DNA of 9,053 nt from an uncultured Lachnospiraceae bacterium (GTDB lineage: Bacteria; Bacillota; Clostridia; Lachnospirales; Lachnospiraceae). Numbering within the stretch: the stretch's first letter is position 1; each line of letters opens with the position of its first letter. Positions 1 to 6,550 of this stretch are shown in pieces. The notes below the pieces were generated by a model that saw nothing but the letters and a program-made list of their open reading frames with translations, had not been told where the DNA came from and searched no databases. The position numbers were made by a program, and so were the translations under genes. The stretch spans positions 1 through 9,053 of the forward strand of contig CAJUEY010000066.1 in assembly GCA_910585825.1 (NCBI GenBank), in the 5' to 3' direction.

Positions 1-2984
1 TAATTTGCGGATTGAATCAGACCATTTTTAATCGTTATCCCATCCCCGGTAATAACAACGTTATTGTCTTCATTTCCAATAATACATTTATCACTGGCTA
101 TTAATCTCCCTACGATATGATCAGCGATTATGCCGTATCCAGCTTTTTCTTCAAGTGTATCAGAATCTTTAAAAGTCGTCTCCCCAATCGCCATTTTCAC
201 AGATTCCCAGTCATCATCCGTAAACGCCATAATGTTTCCGGTAATCCGCAGCTGTTTGTTTCCATAAAAGCCTTTATCATCCATGCGTCTGCAAAGGATG
301 CCGGAGGGTGTAATTGTAATTTCGTTGCTGTCATTATTGGTGAGCATGGCTTTTGATGCGTTTAATCCATTGGTATAGATATCTGATATTTCGCTGTTCG
401 CCTCCGCCCCCTGCTTTGCCTGCAGTGCAGTGGAAGGGTAGCTTGTAGACATGCTTTTCGCCTGCTGGATGATGCTCTGCAGGTCGCTCAGCCTGCCGTC
501 TACGGATTCAATCTGCTCCGAGAAGGTCACGTCTATCTTCTCTACGGAGTCGCCGCTGAAGTCGATGCCGATCAGCCGGAGTTTTAAGATTTCATCTTCC
601 GTTCGGATTCGGATATAGTTATATAATGCAAATTTATCATACAGCGGTTCAAATTCCGGAAGTGCAAAGAGGTTGTTCAAAGATGTGGAAACGGTTCTCT
701 GGAGGACGCATGCCTTCTTCGCTTCTGTTGTTGCTGCATTAATCAGTTCTTTCGCTTTTGCAAGGCACTCAGATGTTGTCAGCCCATCGGAAATGTAATT
801 GTCATTTTTGTAAACGTCTTCCCTGCGGTAGGAGCAGAATATTTTATAGAAGTCCTCTCCATGTCCGTCTAAATAATTTTTGAAGTCCCATTTTTCCTGA
901 AATTCGCGCTGTTCCGTTTTTATGCTGCCGATCTCGGAATTCATATCATCCACCTGCTGTTGTCTGATGTCTAGCACGCCTGGAACCGCATCAGGATTTT
1001 CCTTTGTGGGAGGATTTGATATGATCCGCATCCGTTTGTAATACTTTTCATACAGGTCTTTGCGGACGGTTGAATCTGCATCCAGCTGCATCAGAATGCT
1101 TAAGCATGAGTTGTATCCGTCATAGAAGGATTTCAGCCTGTTCAGACTATAGAGGCTGAAATATTCCCGAACTTCTTCATCGCTCATATCGGCAACGTCA
1201 AAATCAATGTCCAGCATGGAGCCTTTATGCAGCGCTTTTTCTATTTTCTGTCTGGTAAAAGTGAGTTCGTCATCGGATACATAGACATTAAAATATGTAT
1301 TGATCTGCTCCTCTGTCTTCGGATAATAGTCAGTTTCATCCGCCGCCCTTGTAATTCTGATATTTCCAGTCCAATAGATATTGTTCTTATCATCATCATT
1401 ATAAGATGCGGTTTCCTTTATGACTTCTGCTTCATATCTTGCATCTATCAAGACATTCGCCATGGCCTCGACATTATTTGAAACGCCGACAAATAAGTTA
1501 TTATCATATTTATTAAGAGAGGATACGCCGACAGTCAATTTTTTCAATTCTTCGACCATGATATGATGCTGTTCTTCGGCTGTAGTCTCTTTTATGCCCG
1601 AATCCGGCATCATGGAAGATTCAAAATAGGACAGTTCATCATATTTTACGCATAATCTTGAATAAATTCCCATTGTGTCAAAAGCGCTTGCTGCTGTTTT
1701 GTTTGGTATTTTTTTCGTATCAGAAAAATATAATTCCTTGGAATTTTCTGATACAGCAATATACCAGTATGGGGCAGTGATATATTTAGAAGGATCTGCA
1801 TTATTTATTGTAATTCGATTGTTTTTACATACGCATAATGCCGTAACTGCTTCCAGTTCTGATGTGACATGCAGCGCAAGACTGCCGTTTAGGAAATGAT
1901 CCATATCGCCGTTGCCATAGTATGTGTTTTCCTCTTTTGAAAGTTCTTCGTTATATTCCTTGATTGTATCGAATAATGCTTTCGGCATGTCGTTATACTG
2001 AAAATCAGCAAACTGATAAATATAATTAGATCCGTTCATATTTAGGGCGCGGACCATATCTGTGATGACATCGTCGCCGCCTTCAATGCGGAAACAGTTT
2101 TTGACATTGTCTTTATTGCTTGAGATTGTGATCTCATTTGCAAGCTTATTTTTGGAAACAAATACAGCTGTGTCTTCCCCGATTCCAGTCGCTTCATTGC
2201 CGTCTTTATCAAGCATGGGCCTTCCTGTTTCCTGATCTATGCAGTCGCACAGGCTGTAGCAGTTGATTTCCCTGCCTATCGTGTCAAATACAAATACGAC
2301 GTTGCTTTCCTCTGCAACGGCTCCTGTCAGGAAATCGTAAATCGAATCTCCATCCACGATATAAGTCCTTTGGAATTTTGAGGATTCTTCCGGCTGGGTT
2401 TCTTCGTCTAAAGCGATATACGGTGTTACATATCCGATGCTCCAATGAGGGGCTTTGTCTGCAAGCACGCGGTGCAGGAGGGAGTGTCTGCGTTTGGATT
2501 CCGCTGCTTCTGGTGTGTCGTCTTCTGATATCTCTCTATAAAATGTCGTAGGTATAAAATTCCCGTCGGAATCGTAATTATCTTTCATATCCGCAGCATC
2601 TTCATCATTGACATGGAATTCATACAATCCAATCTGGGCAAGCTCTGTTTCCAAAGAAAAACCGTGAACAGATTTTACGGTTTCCGTGTTGTCGGTATAG
2701 TCAACAGAGATCTCAAACCTGCCGAAACCGCTGACCTCTACGATTTTAAGATCTATTAAATCATCCCAGACAGGGCATAAGGTTCCGTCTGCATATTTAT
2801 GTACATTAAAGCTGATTTCATCAATCCCGTTTCCAACAAGAGAAATATTCCAGTTGTCGAATCTGTTTATTTTCCCGAGAATTTGAAAAGAACGGTTCAT
2901 GAGCAGGAGAGTGGGCGTATTAATTTTTCTGGTGTATCTGTCTATTTGAATGACGTCATAGGGCCGTTTTATGTTATGGTTCAT
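1..2984 (-). CDS. Phage tail-associated (Tal-like) minor structural protein, C-terminus cut by window edge
   Basis: One open frame of 994 codons runs from ATG at 2984 to the left edge without a stop. The last two bases read TA, most likely a Tyr codon of a continuing IQSANY-type segment. The start follows AAGGAGGGG at 2995-3003, 34 bases after the lysozyme-like gene. Residues 1-140 resemble the N-terminal domain of Firmicute siphophage minor structural or tail-endopeptidase proteins (LGKINRFDNW, then GNGIDEISFNVHKYADG, then GRFEISVDYT). Around residue 170 is HRVLADKAPHWSIGY, also common there. Residues about 665-695 look like a coiled coil. The last 110 visible residues have the usual repeat-like tail-fibre linker features (ITPSGIL, AFTDDDWESVKMAIG, IIADHIVGRLIAS, VVITGDGITIKNG). 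The family forms the tail-tip hub and baseplate below Dit and contacts the host wall. I see no peptidase active site. Family assignment is firm; exact role and full length are unknown. Confidence 0.85.
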   Translation of the reverse strand, partial: MNHNIKRPYDVIQIDRYTRKINTPTLLLMNRSFQILGKINRFDNWNISLVGNGIDEISFNVHKYADGTLCPVWDDLIDLKIVEVSGFGRFEISVDYTDNTETVKSVHGFSLETELAQIGLYEFHVNDEDAADMKDNYDSDGNFIPTTFYREISEDDTPEAAESKRRHSLLHRVLADKAPHWSIGYVTPYIALDEETQPEESSKFQRTYIVDGDSIYDFLTGAVAEESNVVFVFDTIGREINCYSLCDCIDQETGRPMLDKDGNEATGIGEDTAVFVSKNKLANEITISSNKDNVKNCFRIEGGDDVITDMVRALNMNGSNYIYQFADFQYNDMPKALFDTIKEYNEELSKEENTYYGNGDMDHFLNGSLALHVTSELEAVTALCVCKNNRITINNADPSKYITAPYWYIAVSENSKELYFSDTKKIPNKTAASAFDTMGIYSRLCVKYDELSYFESSMMPDSGIKETTAEEQHHIMVEELKKLTVGVSSLNKYDNNLFVGVSNNVEAMANVLIDARYEAEVIKETASYNDDDKNNIYWTGNIRITRAADETDYYPKTEEQINTYFNVYVSDDELTFTRQKIEKALHKGSMLDIDFDVADMSDEEVREYFSLYSLNRLKSFYDGYNSCLSILMQLDADSTVRKDLYEKYYKRMRIISNPPTKENPDAVPGVLDIRQQQVDDMNSEIGSIKTEQREFQEKWDFKNYLDGHGEDFYKIFCSYRREDVYKNDNYISDGLTTSECLAKAKELINAATTEAKKACVLQRTVSTSLNNLFALPEFEPLYDKFALYNYIRIRTEDEILKLRLIGIDFSGDSVEKIDVTFSEQIESVDGRLSDLQSIIQQAKSMSTSYPSTALQAKQGAEANSEISDIYTNGLNASKAMLTNNDSNEITITPSGILCRRMDDKGFYGNKQLRITGNIMAFTDDDWESVKMAIGETTFKDSDTLEEKAGYGIIADHIVGRLIASDKCIIGNEDNNVVITGDGITIKNGLIQSAN

Positions 2985-2994
2985 ATGCGGTGAT

Positions 2995-3003
2995 CCCCTC
3001 CTT
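2995..3003 (-). promoter_or_regulatory. Ribosome binding site of the tail-associated gene
   Basis: AAGGAGGGG on the minus strand lies about 10-12 bases before ATG 2984. It sits in the short gap after the lysozyme-like stop codon, so the two genes are probably co-transcribed. Confidence 0.75.
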
Positions 3004-3018
3004 GGTTTTTGTATTGTT

Positions 3019-3822
3019 TTATCGGATGCCGATTTGTACGGCGTCAATTTCAATGCCGAACGTGCCGGCGTACTGGCTGCTGTTGGTTCTGCTGTATCCG
3101 GTGATCCATTTTCCCCATTTCTGATCTGATTTTCTATGTACACGGTACTTTAAAGTCCCTTTAATGCCTTTTGCTTTTATGGCGATCCCGTCAATAGGCG
3201 TTCCTCTTGAACCGGCATATTTACCGCTGTCTGTTTTGGAAAAGCCTGTAATTTCCCTGCTCCATGCGCCGTCTTTTTGATGTACTCTGTAAAGGATGCT
3301 GCCCTGGTTTGATTTGAGTGTGATTTTATCAATTTCTTTGCCGAAAATTCCGGAATAGCCGTTGGAGCCTGATATATTGTATCCGGTGATTTCCTTTCCC
3401 CATTGATTTCCTGAAATGCGGTGGGTGGTATATGTGATTTGGGATTTTTGGGAGGAAGGGAGAGCAGAAGATGAGACAGGGGTTAAGAATAATTGTTGTT
3501 CTGCTTTTCTTCTTCTTGTTAAGCTGTATAATATTTTTCCGCCGGATTTATTATAAGCGGTCATTTTTTTGGCAATATCCTGAAGGTTTCTGGCTCCGTT
3601 TGCGGTCAACTGATCAATGGATCCCATATTGTACGCAAAGCTTACCATTGCATCAAATTGATTCTGATTCCAATGGTATTTGGAATTGTATTTATTAACC
3701 TTGGCTTCATATGCTTTTAGTTCTTTTTTTAAGAGGGAGTCTGTTTTGGACTGTGTCGTCTTTAATCCATATTTTTTTAGGAGCTGGATGCCGTTGTTTG
3801 AGATTTTCAGTGACATTTTCAT
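3019..3822 (-). CDS. GH24 lysozyme-like protein lacking its catalytic segment, with three ChW-type wall-binding repeats
   Basis: The 267-residue protein has two parts. Residues 5-116 match the helical body of GH24 phage endolysins: KISNNGIQLLKK at the start, then KAYEAKVNKY, WNQNQFDAMVSFAYNMGSID and LTRRRKAEQQLFLTP. Residues 129-170, 177-216 and 224-265 are three repeats with the pattern YxxH, then WGKxITGY, then YAGxxGxxID, resembling clostridial hydrophobic-W (ChW) wall-binding repeats. After LLKK the family normally has FEG, an Asp or Cys about nine residues on, and a TIGYGH segment, which hold the catalytic Glu, Asp/Cys and Thr. Here KKYG runs directly into LKTTQSKTDSLL, so about 30 residues are missing in frame. 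Activity is therefore doubtful, while wall binding could remain. The start may be M1 (3822) or M3 (3816); M3 fits the family N-terminus better and the ribosome site is weak for both. It lies just after a strong terminator. It could be a tail-tip wall anchor, a pseudoenzyme or a decaying endolysin. Confidence 0.85.
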   Translation of the reverse strand: MKMSLKISNNGIQLLKKYGLKTTQSKTDSLLKKELKAYEAKVNKYNSKYHWNQNQFDAMVSFAYNMGSIDQLTANGARNLQDIAKKMTAYNKSGGKILYSLTRRRKAEQQLFLTPVSSSALPSSQKSQITYTTHRISGNQWGKEITGYNISGSNGYSGIFGKEIDKITLKSNQGSILYRVHQKDGAWSREITGFSKTDSGKYAGSRGTPIDGIAIKAKGIKGTLKYRVHRKSDQKWGKWITGYSRTNSSQYAGTFGIEIDAVQIGIR

Positions 3823-3844
3823 TCCGCCTTTCCTGATGAATTGT

Positions 3845-3886
3845 AAAAAAATGGGATAACAGGATGTTTTGCCTGTTATCCCATTT
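3845..3886 (-). terminator. Strong intrinsic terminator after the tail tube gene
   Basis: A perfect 15-bp inverted repeat (3849-3863 with 3872-3886) closes an 8-base loop. On the minus strand the second arm runs into seven T residues (complement of 3845-3851). It sits about 45 bases after the tube stop codon and only about 20 bases before the lysozyme-like start, leaving no room for a new promoter. Downstream genes therefore depend on read-through, antitermination or RNA processing. Confidence 0.92.
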
Positions 3887-3931
3887 GACCTGATAGCAAG
3901 AAAAGCTGCCGTGGGCAGATATTCCGAGGGA

Positions 3932-4684
3932 TTATTTGTTGTCCTTGGAAGAATCTTCCTCTATCAGGATAAGATCCAGAATGTTGTTGTCAGCATCTGC
4001 CAACAGATCACAGGTAATCGTGATTGTTCCCGGATCTCCGTTGTTGGTGAAGGATAAGCTCATATTGCTCTGAGGAGCGCATTTTGCGGCAATGATGCGG
4101 TATGGAAGAACCTCATCATCCTCTGTCTGCATAATGGTATCTCCGTAAACAATGAAGTTTTTCGGAATGCTGGTGGATTTCACGTTGATTCTCTGTACGC
4201 CGCTTGTGACATTCTTCATGTAGTAAACAACCACTTTGGCATTTGAGTCAAGTGCGTTATCCAGAGTAACCGTCTGATCTGTGATTGTGTATGCCAGTTC
4301 TGTTCCGCAATCGTCATCTGCTGTATATACAACAACGGTGTCTGAAACCGGCACATCGTTCAGTGTGATGACCTTTCCTTCCGAATCCACAGCAGTTTCT
4401 ACTCTGGTAACAAATTTGGCAGAGTTTTTCACTTCGCCGCCAGTAATCAGCTGCCACAATTTTACAGTCTGAATCTGAGTTTCAATGGTGAGCGTGCCGC
4501 TCTTTTCACCGGCGAACCGGACGCGTTTCGGATATCCTTTGCCGCCATAGGCAAATGTGGATTCTCCTGTTAATTCTGTTGTGCTTACGTTAGCGAAGTC
4601 TAAGTTTAAAAATGGTTTTTTGGTAGCGTAATCTACAAAAATAAGATCGCAGACTTCTCTGTTGGCCATGTTTGGATTTGGCAT
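3932..4684 (-). CDS. Probable major tail tube protein
   Basis: The 250-residue protein starts at ATG 4684, which has AAGGAGG (4693-4699) eight bases before it. An ATG six codons upstream overlaps that site and is not the start. Residues 5-80 (ANREVCDLIFVDY, then YPKRVRFAGEKSGTLTIETQ, then LWQLITGG) and 168-240 (PKNFIVYGDT, then PGTITITCDLLADADNNILDL) are beta-rich and resemble phage tail tube subunits. In these the central segment becomes part of the hexameric tube ring. Residues about 90-148 (VITLNDVPVSDTVVVYTADD through VVVYYMKN) look like an inserted Ig-like surface domain, often seen in such proteins. It has no signal peptide or membrane segment. It follows the probable chaperone with 28 bases between genes and is followed by a strong terminator, as expected for the most abundant tail protein. 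A different beta-rich virion protein remains possible. Confidence 0.72.
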   Translation of the reverse strand: MPNPNMANREVCDLIFVDYATKKPFLNLDFANVSTTELTGESTFAYGGKGYPKRVRFAGEKSGTLTIETQIQTVKLWQLITGGEVKNSAKFVTRVETAVDSEGKVITLNDVPVSDTVVVYTADDDCGTELAYTITDQTVTLDNALDSNAKVVVYYMKNVTSGVQRINVKSTSIPKNFIVYGDTIMQTEDDEVLPYRIIAAKCAPQSNMSLSFTNNGDPGTITITCDLLADADNNILDLILIEEDSSKDNK

Positions 4685-4692
4685 AATAATTT

Positions 4693-4699
4693 CCTCCTT
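4693..4699 (-). promoter_or_regulatory. Ribosome binding site fixing the tube gene start at 4684
   Basis: AAGGAGG on the minus strand, eight bases before ATG 4684. An in-frame ATG at 4702 lies immediately upstream of this site, so it cannot use it. This fixes the N-terminus as MPNPNM. Confidence 0.85.
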
Positions 4700-4712
4700 C
4701 ATTCAAATAACA

Positions 4713-5471
4713 TTAGTTGTCTGTGTATATTCTTTTAAACCATGCGGTTGCGTCAAAGTAATTATCTTTATTACCCCATGCGGCAACGCTCATGGATTGA
4801 ATATCGTAAATACTGTTGTTGGAAAGTCTTGCAAAGCAGTCCCATAACTGAAATATAGTCAGATTCCAGATGTTTAGCAGATTTAGGGAATGGCTTTTAC
4901 CTGCAACGGCAGATATAATATTTCCAAGTTCCAAATTTTCATCGGCTTTTGTCTGACCTGCTTTTTTGGCTCTTCCTTTTTGGAGCTTTTTTAAGATCTC
5001 AGAAGCTTTTTTGCTTTTCACTTCGGAGGGATCTTTTGAGAGATTGGATTTGATGTTGTTTCTTTGACAGATGACGTCGCATATTTGAGGATAGTTTTCC
5101 TTTGTGATTCTGCCAGAGATTTCATTTCCCTGTTGGATGAAAAAGCATTTGTGTTCAGGCGAATATATAACATCTTCTTTGATAAAAAAATTTAAGATAT
5201 CTGTTAACAATGTACAAAGGGATGCATTGATAAGCAGAAGATCAAAGATGCTTAGTTTAGACCGGTCTTCTTCTGGGTACAGTTCAAATTCATCTTTCAA
5301 TCCTAATATAGAAAAACATGTTTTTAAATCCATTAATAAAACAGTCAGATAATAGTGATACGTATGAATGCCAAGGGCGGAAATTTCTTTTAGAGTGGGA
5401 GAGAGGATTCCTCCTGCATTTGGCAGATATATGGGATCTTTTGAGAGCAGTTCAAAATAACTTAATTTCAC
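4713..5471 (-). CDS. Probable phage tail assembly chaperone-like protein
   Basis: The 252-residue protein starts at GTG 5471, seven bases after a near-ideal AGGAGGTGAT. The frame stays open up to ATG 5597, but the 42 extra residues look non-coding and lack a ribosome site. The N-terminus (KLSYFELLSKDPIYL, then GILSPTLKEI) looks like cytoplasmic Clostridia phage tail-module proteins. Residues 145-175 are Lys-rich and likely helical (KSKKASEILKKLQKGRAKKAG). Residues 174-252 (GNIISAVAGKSHSLN, IWNLTIFQLWDCFARL, VAAWGNKDNYFDATAWFK) carry an LTxxQLxDxFxRL pattern as in tail assembly chaperones, which bind the tape measure protein during tail assembly. The position next to the tube gene supports this, although chaperones usually follow the tube gene rather than precede it. 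I found no canonical slippery heptamer in frame near the 3' end. The function is inferred from pattern and context. Confidence 0.6.
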   Translation of the reverse strand: MKLSYFELLSKDPIYLPNAGGILSPTLKEISALGIHTYHYYLTVLLMDLKTCFSILGLKDEFELYPEEDRSKLSIFDLLLINASLCTLLTDILNFFIKEDVIYSPEHKCFFIQQGNEISGRITKENYPQICDVICQRNNIKSNLSKDPSEVKSKKASEILKKLQKGRAKKAGQTKADENLELGNIISAVAGKSHSLNLLNIWNLTIFQLWDCFARLSNNSIYDIQSMSVAAWGNKDNYFDATAWFKRIYTDN

Positions 5472-5474
5472 GGT

Positions 5475-5484
5475 ATCACCTCCT
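5475..5484 (-). promoter_or_regulatory. Ribosome binding site fixing GTG 5471 as the chaperone-like start
   Basis: AGGAGGTGAT on the minus strand is almost fully complementary to the 16S rRNA tail, with seven bases between GGAGG and GTG 5471. It overrides the longer reading frame that begins at ATG 5597. Confidence 0.88.
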
Positions 5485-5592
5485 GATTGTTTGCTTACAT
5501 TTGCTGCCGGCATGCACGAAAGCAGAGAACAAACGACGATACTGCGATTTTGCAGCACCGCCGCCTGTATGAGAAATGAAATAAAATGACAT
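5476..5592 (-). CDS. Possible 38-residue small ORF (doubtful)
   Basis: An ATG at 5592 opens 38 codons ending in a TGA that lies inside the ribosome binding site of the chaperone-like gene. The product starts MSFYFISHTGGGAAKSQYRR and is basic. There is no ribosome binding site before the ATG, and the ORF begins right at a candidate promoter's predicted transcription start (around 5589). The overlap with the next ribosome site could allow coupling, but chance is at least as likely. I do not recognise it. Confidence 0.15.
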   Translation of the reverse strand: MSFYFISHTGGGAAKSQYRRLFSAFVHAGSKCKQTIRR

Positions 5593-5595
5593 GGC

Positions 5596-5624
5596 ATTGT
5601 AATCCACTACTGTAAATATAACAA
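5596..5624 (-). promoter_or_regulatory. Candidate sigma-70-type promoter for the tail genes
   Basis: Minus-strand TTGTTA (5619-5624), a 17-base spacer and TACAAT (5596-5601) match the -35 and -10 consensus at 4 and 5 of 6 positions. It lies in the only gap of about 200 bases between accepted genes (5472-5678), after the zinc-finger gene and before the chaperone-like gene, leaving a leader of roughly 118 bases. AT-rich DNA produces such matches by chance, and a phage polymerase could use a different motif. Confidence 0.4.
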
Positions 5625-5678
5625 CAAAAGATCCGTTACAAACCGCTTAAATTCAGGCAGAACCGTACTTTTTCTAAA

Positions 5679-6458
5679 TCAAACATTCCTTATTTTCCGC
5701 ATATTTTCTCTCGTTTTTTCCCGGTTTCTTTCTTCTCTGCATTGCCTGCAATAAAGAATGCGGTTATTGGTTTTTTCGATCAGTCTTCCGCACAGCCGGC
5801 AGGTTGTGTATCTTTTGTTCCGGCCTCGTTTGACGCCGTAATATTCCTTGCGGTAATTTAACATATAATTGGAAAGGCTTTTGCAGAAATACCGGATATA
5901 GAAATTGTCTTCATTGATAAAATCATAAATATTTGTAAAAGCAGATGTATCTTCGTAGTTTTCAATTAATTTACAGTTTTCAAATATTTTGTGCAAAAAG
6001 GTTTCTATTACTTTTTTATAATCCTGCCAGGAAAGTTTCATTTTCCTTTGCCGGCAGGAGAGATAGAGGGTTTCGGCATCTTGCATAGCGGCATGTAAAG
6101 TTTCTTCCAATTGCACGGGATCGGCCTCTTGACCGCCCGCCCATTGATAGTACAGTTTTTTGGGCGTAGCAAGCAGATCCAAATATTCTTTTTCCAGAAT
6201 GATTTCAGGATCGAAGTATCTGGAATAGAGATTGTTGATCTTTTGACGGATTAAAGTGCACCAATCCGTTTCCTTTGACAGGGATTTGCAGCCTTTGTAT
6301 TCTAAACTGGAAAAACGGTCAAATAGTTGTCCGATTTTTGTATCCGCCAAATCCTTTCGGATAGTAAAGCGGATTTTTTTTGTGTAAACCCGACGTTTGT
6401 TTTCGTTTGACCAGATTTCATGACAGAAAGATGCAAAAATTTCATCTTTTTCCTGCAT
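5679..6458 (-). CDS. Basic C-terminal zinc-finger protein of unknown function, next to the phage RNA polymerase
   Basis: From ATG 6458 the product is 259 residues. Residues 1-205 are mostly helical, with a basic N-terminal stretch (NENKRRVYTKKIRFTIRKD) and aromatic segments (SSLEYKGCKSLSKETDWCTL, INNLYSRYFDPE). Residues 220-240 hold C-x2-C-x13-C-x2-C (C220, C223, C237, C240), a probable zinc-binding finger, followed by a highly charged, Arg-rich tail (REERNREKTRENMRKIRNV). This suggests nucleic acid or protein binding. The ATG at 6458 has no good ribosome site. A perfect GGAGG at 6519-6523 instead points to ATC at 6512, which would add 18 sensible residues (INYYLYEIIEDYKDAGS after the first). 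An in-frame TGA at 6516-6518 limits any longer form. The gene follows the polymerase closely, so the two are probably co-transcribed. I do not recognise a named family. Confidence 0.8.
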   Translation of the reverse strand: MQEKDEIFASFCHEIWSNENKRRVYTKKIRFTIRKDLADTKIGQLFDRFSSLEYKGCKSLSKETDWCTLIRQKINNLYSRYFDPEIILEKEYLDLLATPKKLYYQWAGGQEADPVQLEETLHAAMQDAETLYLSCRQRKMKLSWQDYKKVIETFLHKIFENCKLIENYEDTSAFTNIYDFINEDNFYIRYFCKSLSNYMLNYRKEYYGVKRGRNKRYTTCRLCGRLIEKTNNRILYCRQCREERNREKTRENMRKIRNV

Positions 6459-6518
6459 GGAACCGGCATCTTTATAATCCTCTATGATTTCGTATAAATA
6501 GTAATTGATGATCGTTCA

Positions 6519-6523
6519 CCTCC
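6519..6523 (-). promoter_or_regulatory. Ribosome binding site implying a non-standard ATC start for the zinc-finger gene
   Basis: Minus-strand GGAGGTGA has its GGAGG at 6519-6523, exactly six bases before ATC at 6510-6512 and nine before a second ATC at 6507-6509. Both are in frame with the zinc-finger gene. No ATG, GTG or TTG lies at usable spacing in that frame; an ACG at 6513-6515 is too close. The first standard start, ATG 6458, is about 60 bases away. Confidence 0.7.
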
Positions 6524-6550
6524 GTATATAAGTTTCTGTCAGAAATTCTG

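Noticed and set aside
3849..3863. Resemblance of the terminator arm to the I-SceI homing endonuclease site (GGGATAACAGG)
   Set aside because: Only part of the 18-base site matches and the same sequence is fully explained as one arm of a terminator hairpin; chance match.
4685..4702. Tube protein start at ATG 4702
   Set aside because: That ATG precedes and overlaps the AAGGAGG that serves ATG 4684, so it cannot use it.
5472..5597. N-terminal extension of the chaperone-like gene to ATG 5597 (294 residues)
   Set aside because: The extra 42 residues look non-coding, ATG 5597 lacks a ribosome site and overlaps a promoter-like -10 element, and GTG 5471 has a near-perfect ribosome site.
6533..6545. 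Inverted repeat TTTCTG-n-CAGAAA between polymerase and zinc-finger genes
   Set aside because: Six bases per arm with a one-base loop is too weak for a terminator and common by chance; no second copy was seen to support an operator.
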